Assembly: GCF_900111985.1 (NCBI RefSeq)
Contig: NZ_FOKI01000011.1
Span: 62,001-126,000, forward strand
Source: Clostridium frigidicarnis
Lineage (GTDB): Bacteria; Bacillota; Clostridia; Clostridiales; Clostridiaceae
Length of the DNA stretch: 64,000 bases
Direction: 5' to 3'
Shown here: positions 38,682-47,929 of the stretch, piece after piece
How positions within the stretch are numbered: position 1 is the stretch's first letter
How the letters are laid out: each line of letters opens with the position of its first letter
Position numbers and translations under genes: made by a program
Notes under the pieces: model-generated
Seen by the model: the letters and a program-made list of their open reading frames with translations, nothing else
The model's database searches: none
What the model was told of the DNA's origin: nothing

Positions 38682-40016
38682 CTACTCCTTATTATTGTTT
38701 TGTTTTAATCGTTCTGATAAATAGAAGTATTCTACTATTTTCTTTCTGTCATAGAATAATTTCTTATCCATTATTGTTTCTATCAGAATTGCTGCTAAAT
38801 TATCTGCATCATGTCTTATTAAATTATTTTTTACTTTCACTAAGTTTCCTTCTACAACTTCAACATTTAATTTGTTTAGCATTTCTTTGTCTATTGTTAC
38901 TAAATTTGATCCATCTAAATGATATTTTTGCTTTAGTTCATCATCTATATCCCCAATATTTGCAACTACATAATCAACAATTCCATAACCACCATGCTTG
39001 TATATAGCTGAAATATGATCAGAAACTGTAAATTTATCAGTTTCTCCTGGTTGAGTCATTATGTTAGATATATATATCTTTATTGCATTTGTTTTTTGAA
39101 GAGCATTTGATATATCTTTAATAAGCAAATTAGGTATAACACTTGTATAAAGACTTCCTGGCCCAAGTATTATTGCATCTGCTTCTTTTATAGCTTCAAC
39201 TGCTTCCTTTAAGGCTTTTGCTTCCTTTGGCTCAATAAACAATTTGTCTATTGGGCTCTTTTGTTTTAATGCCTCTTCCGGGATTAAGGATTCACCTATA
39301 ATTATATTTCCATTTTTAAGTCTTGCTTTAAGTACCATATCCTCTAACGTAACTGGCAAAACTTTTCCTGTTACAGCCAAAACAGAGCTCATTTTTTGAA
39401 CAGCATCTTCAAAATTATCTGATATACCGTCCATAGCTGCTAAAAATAAGTTTCCAAAATTTTGTCCCTTTAATCTACCATCTTTAAATCTATATTGTAA
39501 AAGCTCCTCCATTAGTGGCTCTGTATCTGCTAATGCAAGTATGCAGTTTCTTATATCTCCTGGAGGAAGTATTCCTAAATCTTCTCTTAATGCTCCTGAA
39601 CCACCACCATCATCACCAACAGTTACTATTGCCGTAACATTTGATGTGTAGTATTTTAGTCCCCTAAGCATAGTAGATAACCCAGTTCCCCCACCAAGAA
39701 CTACTATTTTGGGCCCTTTTATTAAAAGTCTTTTTTCATACATTAGATTTTCAATTTTTCTAGAATCTAATGAGAATTTCAAATAACCCTTGTTTATAAG
39801 TGCTATTATTGATTTTATTCCTTCAGTTACAGAAATATAAAGTATAAATATTCCTGTTATATTTAAAAAAGCAAAGAAGCACTTATAGAAAACATTATAC
39901 CATCTATAAGTGATCATCTCATTTAAAGCAAATGCTATTACAAGAATTCCAACTAAAGCAAGAAGTATCCACCTCTTGACTTTTATACCAGGTTTTAGCC
40001 AGTCGGATAACCTCAT
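38682..40016 (-). CDS. yvcK: YvcK / gluconeogenesis factor with N-terminal membrane anchor
   Basis: This 444-residue protein has two hydrophobic helices in the first 65 residues ([16 protein letters not shown] and [15 protein letters not shown]), then a CofD-like domain: [45 protein letters not shown] and [15 protein letters not shown]. YvcK binds UDP-sugars and is needed for normal cell shape and growth on gluconeogenic sources in Bacillus. The membrane extension is absent from Bacillus YvcK but I recall it in clostridial copies. It overlaps rapZ by 4 bases. Confidence 0.93.
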   Translation of the reverse strand: MRLSDWLKPGIKVKRWILLALVGILVIAFALNEMITYRWYNVFYKCFFAFLNITGIFILYISVTEGIKSIIALINKGYLKFSLDSRKIENLMYEKRLLIKGPKIVVLGGGTGLSTMLRGLKYYTSNVTAIVTVGDDGGGSGALREDLGILPPGDIRNCILALADTEPLMEELLQYRFKDGRLKGQNFGNLFLAAMDGISDNFEDAVQKMSSVLAVTGKVLPVTLEDMVLKARLKNGNIIIGESLIPEEALKQKSPIDKLFIEPKEAKALKEAVEAIKEADAIILGPGSLYTSVIPNLLIKDISNALQKTNAIKIYISNIMTQPGETDKFTVSDHISAIYKHGGYGIVDYVVANIGDIDDELKQKYHLDGSNLVTIDKEMLNKLNVEVVEGNLVKVKNNLIRHDADNLAAILIETIMDKKLFYDRKKIVEYFYLSERLKQNNNKE

Positions 40017-40897
40017 AGTTTAACTCCACCTTTATTAATATCTTCATTTATATCTCTGTGCTCTACACTAACTCTTCTTCCTTGTTTTCCAAGAATCTCA
40101 TATATAGCGTTAGCTATAGCCACTGAACGGTGTCTTCCCCCTGTACATCCTATAGATACTATAAGCTGTCTCTTTCCTTCCTTCTCATAACTAGGTATTA
40201 AAAACTCTAGCATATCTTTTAACTTATCTACAAATTCTCTTGTTTCATTTTGACTTAATACATAAGACTTAACTTCTTCATTTTCTCCCGAAAACTTTTT
40301 AAGCTCTGGTATATAAAATGGGTTAGGAATAAACCTTACATCAAATACAAGATCTGAATCCACTGGTATCCCGTACTTAAATCCAAAGGATAATACAGTT
40401 ATTGCAACCTCTCTTTCTATTTGACCCTCTTCTCCATAAACCTCATTTATTTTTTCTCTTAAGTCCTTTATTTCAAGCTTTGAAGTGTCAATTATTATAT
40501 CTGCTCTATCTTTTAGTTCTCTTAATTTATGCCTTTCAAGACCTATACCTTTTATTACCCTTCCATCTGGAGCTAATGGGTGTTTTCTTCTACTTTCTTT
40601 AAATCTTTTAACTAAGACTTCATCTGATGCATCTAGAAATAATATTTCATATTTAAACTCATTATCTTTTAAATATTTTAGACTTTCTACTAGCCCATCA
40701 AAGAATTTTCCCCCTCTTATATCCATAACTAAGGCAACTTTCTCAATCCTACCATCACTTTGAATACATACCTCTCCAAACTTGGATATTAATGTAGGAG
40801 GTAGATTATCTACACAAAAGTAACCTAAATCTTCTAAATTTCTAACAGCTTGAGTCTTTCCTGCTCCTGATAGCCCTGTAACTATAACAAATCTCAT
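40013..40897 (-). CDS. rapZ: RNase adapter / nucleotide-binding protein RapZ (YvcJ)
   Basis: This 294-residue P-loop protein has [29 protein letters not shown] at the N-terminus and [21 protein letters not shown] at the C-terminus. In E. coli RapZ guides RNase E to GlmZ; in Gram-positives YvcJ binds and hydrolyses GTP and has been linked to competence. The ATG follows GGAGGCGG. It is first gene of the rapZ-yvcK-whiA operon, divergent from the agr genes. Confidence 0.95.
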   Translation of the reverse strand: MRFVIVTGLSGAGKTQAVRNLEDLGYFCVDNLPPTLISKFGEVCIQSDGRIEKVALVMDIRGGKFFDGLVESLKYLKDNEFKYEILFLDASDEVLVKRFKESRRKHPLAPDGRVIKGIGLERHKLRELKDRADIIIDTSKLEIKDLREKINEVYGEEGQIEREVAITVLSFGFKYGIPVDSDLVFDVRFIPNPFYIPELKKFSGENEEVKSYVLSQNETREFVDKLKDMLEFLIPSYEKEGKRQLIVSIGCTGGRHRSVAIANAIYEILGKQGRRVSVEHRDINEDINKGGVKL

Positions 40898-41308
40898 ACA
40901 TCCGCCTCCATATAAATAAATTTTTCTAATCTTAAGATATATTAGTGTCCTAAACCCCAGTTGAAACTAATAATCCCTTTATAAAGTCATTAAAATAAAT
41001 TTAATCTAAGTATTTTATATAACTGTAACTTAAATTAATATTATATATATTTTAAAACAATGTTCCACTTTACCCTATATTATAGCATAGTAGTGTCTAT
41101 ATATGTATTACAAATTAGCAATAGAGTTTCTTAATCATATAATTAAATGTTTGATTATATTACATATAAACTATAAAACCACTAGTTAAATTAGCTTTTA
41201 ATTGCCAATTTAAGATTTATTTTTTTATTATTCAGTTTAATATTCATTTTTTGTCATATATAGTATATAATTTACAATATATACTTTATTTCAAAGGTGT
41301 GATAATTT
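40898..41308. other. Divergent intergenic region between rapZ and the agr genes
   Basis: 411 AT-rich bases that must hold both promoters. The best agr candidate is annotated at 41251-41278; nothing else stands out. Confidence 0.4.
41251..41278 (+). promoter_or_regulatory. Candidate promoter of the agr operon
   Basis: TTGTCA (41251-41256), 16-base spacer, TACAAT (41273-41278), 30 bases upstream of the first start codon. Confidence 0.4.
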
Positions 41309-41809
41309 ATGATAAATTTTACTTGGTTAGATATAACCTTAAGAATTTTACCTGAATCATTGTTATTAATATGGTGCATGTATATTTTTTCAAATAAAAG
41401 ACTCAATTTATATAAATGGCTTATATCAAGTGTATTAATTTGCTTTTTATTCACTATATCTAGATTTATGATTGGCTCATATATTGTTCACGTCATATTT
41501 AATATAGTATTTTCCACTATAGTATGTATTAGAATTAATAAAATTAATATTCATAAAGCTATTTCATTAAATATAGTATATTTTCTTTTAACTCTCATCG
41601 CCGAAAATATAAATTTTATAATCCTATGTAGTTTTTTTAATTTAAACTATGATGAAATAAGTTATTCTAGAAGTCTGAAAACTATATATGGATTACCCTC
41701 ATTTATAATTATAGTTATAATTATATTTTTATCTTACAAATTTAAATTTAGAAAATCAAATAAAAATTGTGCAAAATTCAATAATAAGGATGTAGATAAT
41801 TATGTTTAG
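41309..41809 (+). CDS. Polytopic membrane protein upstream of agrB, AgrC-sensor-like but without a kinase
   Basis: This 166-residue protein has about five hydrophobic helices covering nearly the whole length, ending in a basic tail (YKFKFRKSNKN). The size and helix layout resemble the membrane sensor half of AgrC-type histidine kinases, but there is no H-box or ATPase domain and the reading frame ends normally. It overlaps the start of agrB by 8 bases, so it is translated with it. It could be a peptide-binding receptor stub, an exporter aid or a self-protection protein. AAAGGTG precedes the ATG. Its family is not recognised with confidence. Confidence 0.55.
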   Translation: MINFTWLDITLRILPESLLLIWCMYIFSNKRLNLYKWLISSVLICFLFTISRFMIGSYIVHVIFNIVFSTIVCIRINKINIHKAISLNIVYFLLTLIAENINFIILCSFFNLNYDEISYSRSLKTIYGLPSFIIIVIIIFLSYKFKFRKSNKNCAKFNNKDVDNYV

Positions 41810-42440
41810 TATTGAAAGTATAACAAAAAAAATGTCTAATGTTATCTCTGAAGAGCTAAATCTTGATAACAATAAAAAACAAGTATTAAATTATGGTGGA
41901 TTTGCAATAGTACATATATTTATATCTATTACTTTAACAATTATACTTGGACTAATATTTAATGTTGTAGTTGAAGCCTTAATCCTTTCATTTTCTATAA
42001 GCATTTTAAGAAAATTTTCTGGAGGAGTTCACGCTTCTACCCCCAATAATTGCCTTATACTTGGAAATTTTGTTTGCATATTTTGCGCAATTATAGTAAA
42101 ATTTGTTATAATAGGAAATGTAGCGGAACCCAATTTAATTTATTTAGATTTATTAGGATTTTTATGGTGTTATTATATACTTTATAATTTGTCTCCTATA
42201 GACAACCCTAATAAACCTCTACGAAATAAAAAGAAAAAATTAGCATTAAAAAAGAAATCTATAATTACTGTTGTTGTTTACCAAAGCATAGTTTTAATTA
42301 TGGTTTTATATTCACCTAATGAATTGGTAGGATATTCTACAGCATTACTTTTAGGAGCATTATGGCAATGTTTCACCTTAACTAATCCATGTTTTAAAGT
42401 AATAACAACTTTAGATTCTTTTTTAAATAAATTATTTTAA
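41802..42440 (+). CDS. agrB: AgrB, autoinducer-processing membrane peptidase
   Basis: This 212-residue protein is a membrane cysteine protease that cuts the C-terminal tail off AgrD and closes the thiolactone ring. The catalytic pair is in GGVHASTPNNC at H77 and C84, the same numbering as the well-studied Staphylococcus enzyme. Upstream is the conserved LSFSISILRKFSGG helix and further on six membrane segments with the basic loop LRNKKKKLALKKK. AAGGA lies upstream of the ATG. It lies 21 bases before agrD. Confidence 0.93.
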   Translation: MFSIESITKKMSNVISEELNLDNNKKQVLNYGGFAIVHIFISITLTIILGLIFNVVVEALILSFSISILRKFSGGVHASTPNNCLILGNFVCIFCAIIVKFVIIGNVAEPNLIYLDLLGFLWCYYILYNLSPIDNPNKPLRNKKKKLALKKKSIITVVVYQSIVLIMVLYSPNELVGYSTALLLGALWQCFTLTNPCFKVITTLDSFLNKLF

Positions 42441-42461
42441 TTATATAAGGGGGTATTTACT

Positions 42462-42605
42462 ATGAATAGTAAAAAAGCATTATTAACTTTAGCTGAAAAA
42501 ACTTTAACAAAGGTGGCACAAAATGTTTCATCTAGTGCATGTTATTTTGGAATGTATCAACCAGAAGAACCAGAATGCTTAAAAGAAGACCAAGACGAAG
42601 AATAA
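42462..42605 (+). CDS. agrD: AgrD, cyclic autoinducer peptide precursor
   Basis: This 47-residue peptide starts MNSKKALLTLAEKTL, an amphipathic helix of the kind that holds AgrD on the membrane. The signal region is SSSACYFGM and the acidic tail is YQPEEPECLKEDQDEE. By alignment with C. perfringens AgrD, where HQPEEP follows the ring, the predicted autoinducer is a five-residue thiolactone ring C27-Y-F-G-M31 with an unknown number of residues in front. AAGGGGG lies upstream of the ATG. It is followed at once by a strong terminator. No agrC or agrA gene is adjacent. Confidence 0.92.
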   Translation: MNSKKALLTLAEKTLTKVAQNVSSSACYFGMYQPEEPECLKEDQDEE

Positions 42606-42610
42606 TTTTA

Positions 42611-42669
42611 AGTCTAAAATAAAAAGGGTACTACAGTTTATTACTGTAGTACTCTTTTTATTTTAGACT
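42611..42669. terminator. Long terminator after agrD
   Basis: Near-perfect 27-bp stem: arms AGTCTAAAATAAAAAG and CTTTTTATTTTAGACT outside, GTACTACAGT / ACTGTAGTAC inside, five-base loop. It ends both agrD (plus) and possibly hisC (minus). Confidence 0.85.
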
Positions 42670-42716
42670 TTTATTTAAATCCCCTCACCATTACCTTATA
42701 ACATTAGCTCCAATTT

Positions 42717-42729
42717 GGGACTGTTAACA
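42717..42729. repeat. Family B repeat, single arm (one base off)
   Basis: GGGACTGTTAACA, ending two bases before the hisC stop codon. The C-to-T change is the same as in the arm at 47861. Confidence 0.5.
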
Positions 42730-42731
42730 AT

Positions 42732-43817
42732 TTAAAGAACATCATTTAGAACTTGTACCAATTTTCTATTTTGTTCTTTCGTACCTATACTTATCCTTAG
42801 CCATTGTGGCATACCTAATAGGAAACCTGGTCTTATTATAACACCCTTTTTTAACATTGCTTCATATACTGGTTTATCATCTCTATTTATATTTACCATA
42901 ATAAAGTTTGTATTACTATTAACATATTCTAATTTCTTTTCTTCAAAATACTTTGATAAATATTCTCTCTCTTTTCTATTTTCATCAACAACTTCTTTTA
43001 AGAAGTCCTGATCTTCTAATGCTGAGACTGCAGCTACTTGTGCAAAAAGGTTTACATCAAATGGATTTATAACTCTATTGATATATCCTACTAGCTCTTC
43101 ATTAGCAATTCCGTATCCACATCTTAATCCTGCTAATCCATAAGCTTTTGAAAAAGTTCTAAGTGTTATCATATTTGGATATTGATTTAATATTTCTATT
43201 GAATCCGGGAAATTTTTATCTTCTACATATTCTATATAAGCCTCATCCATAACAATTATTACATTTTTAGGTATTCTATCTAAAACCTTTTGTAAATCTT
43301 CTTTTGTAAAAATGCTTCCAGTTGGATTATTAGGGTTACACATCCATATCATTTTTGTTTTATCAGTTATAGCATTTACCATAGCATCAACATCAAGTCC
43401 ATTATTTTTCATAGGAATTTTTACACATATTCCACCCATAAGCTTTATATTTGATTCATATCTTGGGAATGTAACTTGGGCTATTATACTTTCATCTCCT
43501 GGATTTAAGAACGTTGTGCATAAAACTTTAATTAAAGAATCTGATCCCCCACCACAAAATACTTGACTTACATTAACATTGTAATGATTAGCCAAGGCTT
43601 GTTTTAACTGAAAATTACCTGAATCAGGATATAAAGCTGTATTATTAATTAAGTTGTACAATACTTTCTTTACATCAGGAGAACATCCTAATGGGTTTTC
43701 ATTTGATGCAAGTTTTATTACTTCTTTTAATCCTAATTCTCTTTTTACTTCACTTATTGGTTTACCTGCAACATATTTTTCAGTATCTAATACCTCTTTC
43801 CTAATAATTCTTTTCAT
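42732..43817 (-). CDS. hisC: Histidinol-phosphate aminotransferase
   Basis: This 361-residue type I PLP aminotransferase begins KRIIRKEVLDTEKYVAGKPISEVKRELG and has LASNENPLGCSP, CNPNNPTGSIF, MDEAYIEYVE and the lysine site RTFSKAYGLAGLRCGY, with RPGFLLGMPQWLRISIG near the end. It converts imidazole acetol phosphate to histidinol phosphate, or acts on aromatic amino acids in strains where it stands alone as here. The start at 43817 is preferred for family match, although the only good Shine-Dalgarno lies 30 bases upstream with a hairpin between (see 43825-43855). The alternative GTG at 43847 touches that site. Confidence 0.88.
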   Translation of the reverse strand: MKRIIRKEVLDTEKYVAGKPISEVKRELGLKEVIKLASNENPLGCSPDVKKVLYNLINNTALYPDSGNFQLKQALANHYNVNVSQVFCGGGSDSLIKVLCTTFLNPGDESIIAQVTFPRYESNIKLMGGICVKIPMKNNGLDVDAMVNAITDKTKMIWMCNPNNPTGSIFTKEDLQKVLDRIPKNVIIVMDEAYIEYVEDKNFPDSIEILNQYPNMITLRTFSKAYGLAGLRCGYGIANEELVGYINRVINPFDVNLFAQVAAVSALEDQDFLKEVVDENRKEREYLSKYFEEKKLEYVNSNTNFIMVNINRDDKPVYEAMLKKGVIIRPGFLLGMPQWLRISIGTKEQNRKLVQVLNDVL

Positions 43818-43824
43818 AAAAAGT

Positions 43825-43855
43825 CCAGAGAAACTCTCTGGATTCACCCCCCTTT
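43825..43855 (-). promoter_or_regulatory. Shine-Dalgarno with hairpin spacer before hisC
   Basis: On the minus strand AAAGGGGGG, five bases, then the perfect hairpin CCAGAGA-GTT-TCTCTGG (43825-43841), seven bases and ATG. When the hairpin is folded the effective spacing is about 12 bases. Confidence 0.55.
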
Positions 43856-43942
43856 ATACGCTTCATATTTTAAATTTTCTTTATTTTCACAATATTATAT
43901 TACCTTCAATGCTATATATTGTCAAGTTTTGAAATTTTTTTC

Positions 43943-43960
43943 TAGTTGTTAGCCGTCCCT
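43943..43960. repeat. Family B repeat, worn single arm
   Basis: TAGTTGTTAGCCGTCCCT matches the right arm of the family B palindrome with one change (A to G inside TTAAC). Confidence 0.5.
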
Positions 43961-44028
43961 GCTTTTTAATCCTTAATAACAGATTATTTTTCCGTTATAG
44001 CTAAAATATTTTCAAAAAATATTAATAT

Positions 44029-44064
44029 AAAAAATCTACTGCTAAATTTAGCAGTAGATTTTTT
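44029..44064 (-). terminator. Terminator after murB
   Basis: AAATCTACTGCTAAA and TTTAGCAGTAGATTT form a perfect palindrome with T run on the minus strand, beginning 3 bases past the stop. Confidence 0.88.
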
Positions 44065-44066
44065 GT

Positions 44067-44981
44067 TTAATCTTCACCTATTATTCTAATCTCTGTATGC
44101 AACTCAACATTAAAGTTTTTCTTTACTGTATCTTGAACATGAGCTATTAAATCTAATATGTCCTTAGCTGTTGCATTACCTTTGTTTATTATAAACCCTG
44201 AATGCTTTTCTGAAACAGCAGCTCCTCCAATAGATTTACCCTTTAATCCTGAATCCTGTATAAGTTTACCTGCAAAGTACCCTTCTGGTCTTTTAAATGT
44301 ACTTCCTGCCGATGGATATTCTAATGGTTGCCTTTCTTCTCTTCTTTTAGTTAATTCTCTTATTCTTTCATCTATTGATTTAACTTCTCCTTGCTTAAGT
44401 TTTAATTGAACACTTAAAACTACATATCCCATTTTCATTATGATAGATGTTCTATATCCTAATTCTAACTTCTCTTTACTAATTTCTATTACATTACCCT
44501 TATCATCTAGTGCTGTAATCATATCTATTACAAAGCTCATTTCCCCGCCATAAGCTCCAGCATTCATAAATACAGCTCCACCTATACTTCCAGGTATTCC
44601 ACAAGCAAATTCAAAGCCTGTTAAGCCATGGTTTAAAGCTTCTCTTGACACATCTTTAAGTTGTGCTCCACATTGAGCTCTTACCTTATCTTCTTTAACT
44701 TCTATATCTGTCAAAGAGGTTAACTTTATAATAACCCCTCTAATTCCACCATCCTTAACCAAAAGATTAGAACCATTACCTATAATAAAATAAGGGACTT
44801 TATTTTCTCTACAGTAATCAACTAGTTGTATAATTTCCTCAATAGTATTTGGAATAACCATCATATCTGCTGGCCCACCAACCTTAAAATAGACATGATT
44901 TTTCATAGGCTCATTTAATAGAATATTGTTTTCTCCAACAATTTCTTTTAATTTTGATGCATGATTTTCTATATAATTCAT
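44067..44981 (-). CDS. murB: UDP-N-acetylenolpyruvoylglucosamine reductase
   Basis: This 304-residue FAD enzyme reduces UDP-GlcNAc enolpyruvate to UDP-MurNAc in peptidoglycan precursor synthesis. It has the FAD-binding [49 protein letters not shown], and the catalytic GSTFKRPEG region, ending with HTEIRIIG. The YRTS motif marks the type II (Gram-positive) enzyme. The ATG at 44981 follows GAGGAG by seven bases; the longer start lies in front of that site. It lies about 100 bases after the PHP gene. Confidence 0.95.
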   Translation of the reverse strand: MNYIENHASKLKEIVGENNILLNEPMKNHVYFKVGGPADMMVIPNTIEEIIQLVDYCRENKVPYFIIGNGSNLLVKDGGIRGVIIKLTSLTDIEVKEDKVRAQCGAQLKDVSREALNHGLTGFEFACGIPGSIGGAVFMNAGAYGGEMSFVIDMITALDDKGNVIEISKEKLELGYRTSIIMKMGYVVLSVQLKLKQGEVKSIDERIRELTKRREERQPLEYPSAGSTFKRPEGYFAGKLIQDSGLKGKSIGGAAVSEKHSGFIINKGNATAKDILDLIAHVQDTVKKNFNVELHTEIRIIGED

Positions 44982-45079
44982 TTTTGTACTCCTCAACCCT
45001 TATTTATTAGTTTAAATTAAAACTAAATATAGTATAAAATATTTATATAAACTTAATCAAGATATTCTTGCATATAAAT

Positions 45080-45802
45080 TTACATATCTTTTAATTTTCC
45101 CTTTAATTTTAAATAATCTATTATCTTATGTCTATTTGTATTCATTATAAGTTCCTCTGGCATTTTTACTGCCTTAAGTATTTCCTTTGAATTATCAAGT
45201 ATACCTATCTTAGTGCAAAAATGCGAATCACTTCCCATTACAACTTTAACACCATATTCTTTACATAATAGAGCTAGTCTTAAACAATTTTCTTCACATC
45301 CAGGTCTAGATCTAAAAGAGCTGTTGTTTATTTCTATTATTTTATTTTTTTCTTTTGCTTTTAATACAACCTTTTCTTGATCTATATCAAAAGCCGGATT
45401 TCCTGCATGACCTATTATATCTACATTTTCATTATCCATAGCTCTTAATAGTGCCATAGTATTATCTTCTCTAGTTCCTGGTCTTATACAAACATCATGT
45501 AAACTTACAAGCAATAGGTCTAATCTATTTTGAATTTCTTCTGATATATCTATATTCCCTTGAAAATCTATTATATTAGCCTCACAACCACGTAATATAA
45601 TTAAACCCTCTACAACTCTAGGAACTGCTCTTAAACTATTAAAATAAAACTGATGAGGTCCCCCTGGCATTTTAGGTCCATGATCTGTAACAGCTAGTAC
45701 TTCTAATCCATTTTTCTTTCCATACTCTATATTTTCCATCAAAGTGGAATATGCATGACCACTAACATATGTGTGAGTATGTGTATCTATAACTGATTTC
45801 AT
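45080..45802 (-). CDS. PHP-domain phosphoesterase (YcdX-like)
   Basis: This 240-residue single PHP domain has IDTHTHTYVSGHAYST at the N-terminus, TDHGPKMPGGPH, GCEANIID, IGHAGNPAFD and VVMGSDSHFC, which give the set of metal-binding histidines and acids of YcdX-type trinuclear zinc phosphatases. The natural substrate is unknown. Its ATG shares one base with the uvrC stop (TAATG), so it is translationally coupled with uvrC. Confidence 0.88.
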   Translation of the reverse strand: MKSVIDTHTHTYVSGHAYSTLMENIEYGKKNGLEVLAVTDHGPKMPGGPHQFYFNSLRAVPRVVEGLIILRGCEANIIDFQGNIDISEEIQNRLDLLLVSLHDVCIRPGTREDNTMALLRAMDNENVDIIGHAGNPAFDIDQEKVVLKAKEKNKIIEINNSSFRSRPGCEENCLRLALLCKEYGVKVVMGSDSHFCTKIGILDNSKEILKAVKMPEELIMNTNRHKIIDYLKLKGKLKDM

Positions 45803-47670
45803 TATTTTTCATCTCCTATAAAAAAGTTTATTATGCTTTCAGCAGTTTTTCTATCTATGGATGGAGTTTCTAATAACTCTTCCAAAGAAGCTTTTTTTAT
45901 GTTTTCTATAGAACTAAATTTAGTTAATAGTTCTTTTCTTCTCTTTAAACCTACATTAGGTATTTCCTCTAAAATAGATTTAAATGTTTTTTTATCTCTT
46001 AAAGTTCTATGATATGTTATTGCAAATCTATGAACTTCATCTTGAATTCTTGTTATTAACTTCATAGCATTTCTTTTTTTACCAAATCCAACTTCTCTAT
46101 TATTATATATAATTCCTCTAGTTTTGTGCTTATCATCCTTAACCATACCTGCAACAGGTATATTTATACCTAGTTCTTCTAGGACTTCTAATGCTATATT
46201 TACCTGACCTTTACCACCATCCATAAGAATCAAATCAGGAAAAACACAAAACTTACCTGAAATTAAATTTAAGTTTCTTTCTTGTATTTCTTTAACTTCC
46301 TTTAACCCATGTTCAAATCTTCTTGTCAGTATTTCCTTCATAGAATCATAATCATTAGGGCCTATAACAGTTTTTATCTTAAACCTTCTATAATCACTAT
46401 TCTTAGGTTTTCCCTCTTCAAATACTACCATAGAACCAACAGAATCAAAACCCTGAATATTAGAAATATCAAAAGCTTCTATTCTATGTGGTATTTCTTC
46501 TAATTCCAAAAGATCTGTAAGTTCAATCATTGATACCTTATGAAGTTCTTTATCTTGAAGTAATTTCATTCTAAATTTTTCTAAAGTATTTTTTGCATTT
46601 TTTTCGACCATATTTAGAAGTTCCTTCTTCTCACCTTTTTTAGGAACTTTTATATTCACTTTAGCTCCTCTTTTTTGAGTTAACCATTGCTCAATAAGCT
46701 CTTCTTCTTCAATACATGGTACATATATGTTTTTGGGAATTTTAGCCGTACCACCATAAAAGCTCTTTAAAAATTCTTCTATTATGTATTCTTGCCTATC
46801 ATTTATTGTGTTTTCTAATATAAAATCTTCTCTTCCTATTATTTTTCCTTCTCTATTAAAGAAAACCTGAACGCAAGTGTCTTTGTCATCTCCATATATA
46901 TTTATAAAATCCTCATCATCTCCACTACCTAGGAATACCTTCTGTTTCTCTGATATCTTTTCTATGGCTCTTATCCTATCTCTAAGGCTAGCTGCCCTTT
47001 CAAATTGCAAATTCATAGATGCATATTCCATATCTATCTTTAACGTATTAATTATATTTACATTCTTGCCATTTAAAAGATTTATAATCTCATTTATTGT
47101 ATTTCTGTAATCCTCTTTACTTTGTAATCCTGCACAAGGGGCATTACATTTCTTTATATGATAATTCAAGCATGGTCTAATAAATGGTTCTTTCCCTGAA
47201 AAACTTTTCCTACACGTTCTTACTGGAAATACCGTTTTAATAAGCTCTAAAGTTTCGTAAACAGCTGCTACATCTGTGTATGGTCCAAAATACTTATTTC
47301 CATCCTTAACAAATGTTCTACTTACAAAAACTCTTGGGAACTCCTCATTTGTTGTTATTTTAATGAATGGATAGTGTTTATCATCTTTGAGTAAGATATT
47401 ATATTTTGGCTTATATTTCTTTATAAGATTACATTCTAATATAAGTGCCTCCATCTCTGAATCTGTAACTATATATTCAAATTCAGCTATATGAGAAACC
47501 ATTACTTTAACTTTTTCAGACTTATTTTTAGAATTTTGAAAATATTGTCTCACTCTATTTTTTAAAACTTTTGCTTTTCCAACATAAATAACCTCACCTA
47601 AAGAATTTCTCATAATATAAACTCCAGGCTTATCTGGAAGATTTTTTAACTGATATTCAAAATCAAACAT
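45802..47670 (-). CDS. uvrC: Excinuclease ABC subunit C
   Basis: This 622-residue protein makes both cuts around a lesion in nucleotide excision repair. It has an N-terminal GIY-YIG nuclease (PDKPGVYIMRNSLGEVIYVGKAKVLKNR), a cysteine cluster (CRKSFSGKEPFIRPCLNYHIKKCNAPC), a UVR motif for UvrB contact near 205-235, an RNase H-like nuclease domain (AFDISNIQGFDSVGSMVVFE, LILMDGGKGQVN), and C-terminal helix-hairpin-helix motifs. AGGAGG precedes the ATG. Two family B arms lie in its leader. Confidence 0.96.
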   Translation of the reverse strand: MFDFEYQLKNLPDKPGVYIMRNSLGEVIYVGKAKVLKNRVRQYFQNSKNKSEKVKVMVSHIAEFEYIVTDSEMEALILECNLIKKYKPKYNILLKDDKHYPFIKITTNEEFPRVFVSRTFVKDGNKYFGPYTDVAAVYETLELIKTVFPVRTCRKSFSGKEPFIRPCLNYHIKKCNAPCAGLQSKEDYRNTINEIINLLNGKNVNIINTLKIDMEYASMNLQFERAASLRDRIRAIEKISEKQKVFLGSGDDEDFINIYGDDKDTCVQVFFNREGKIIGREDFILENTINDRQEYIIEEFLKSFYGGTAKIPKNIYVPCIEEEELIEQWLTQKRGAKVNIKVPKKGEKKELLNMVEKNAKNTLEKFRMKLLQDKELHKVSMIELTDLLELEEIPHRIEAFDISNIQGFDSVGSMVVFEEGKPKNSDYRRFKIKTVIGPNDYDSMKEILTRRFEHGLKEVKEIQERNLNLISGKFCVFPDLILMDGGKGQVNIALEVLEELGINIPVAGMVKDDKHKTRGIIYNNREVGFGKKRNAMKLITRIQDEVHRFAITYHRTLRDKKTFKSILEEIPNVGLKRRKELLTKFSSIENIKKASLEELLETPSIDRKTAESIINFFIGDEK

Positions 47671-47685
47671 TTTATCCTCCTAACT

Positions 47686-47729
47686 AGTGACGATTAACAT
47701 CTCTAAATTAAAGTTGGGGACGGTTAACA
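47686..47729. repeat. Two family B arms in the uvrC leader
   Basis: A worn arm GTGACGATTAACA (47686-47699 region) and an exact arm GGGGACGGTTAACA (47716-47729), in the same direction. Confidence 0.65.
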
Positions 47730-47791
47730 TTTTTCTGTTATATATTATACTCTAATTTACAATATATTTAATTACATAAAAATTACTCTTT

Positions 47792-47873
47792 GGGACGGTT
47801 AACATTTAAAACTTTATATATTTAAGTTTTAAATGTTAACCGTCCCTTTAGTTTGAAAGTTGTTAACTGTCCC
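47792..47873. repeat. Family B palindrome plus extra arm
   Basis: GGGACGGTTAACA at 47792 pairs with TGTTAACCGTCCC ending at 47846, with TTTAAAACTT / AAGTTTTAAA continuing the stem. A further worn arm TGTTAACTGTCCC follows at 47861-47873. Confidence 0.85.
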
Positions 47874-47878
47874 TAAAC

Positions 47879-47922
47879 AAATAAAAACCTCATTTTGAAA
47901 TAAAATGAAAGGTTTTTATTTA
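47879..47922 (-). terminator. Terminator after the PBP gene
   Basis: AAATAAAAACCT and AGGTTTTTATTT arms with T-rich flank on the minus strand, 8 bases past the stop. Confidence 0.8.
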
Positions 47923-47929
47923 AAGTATT

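Noticed and set aside
43848-43942. T-box or amino-acid riboswitch before hisC
   Set aside because: The leader is short and lacks a T-box bulge sequence or a terminator/antiterminator pair; only the small hairpin next to the ribosome site is present.
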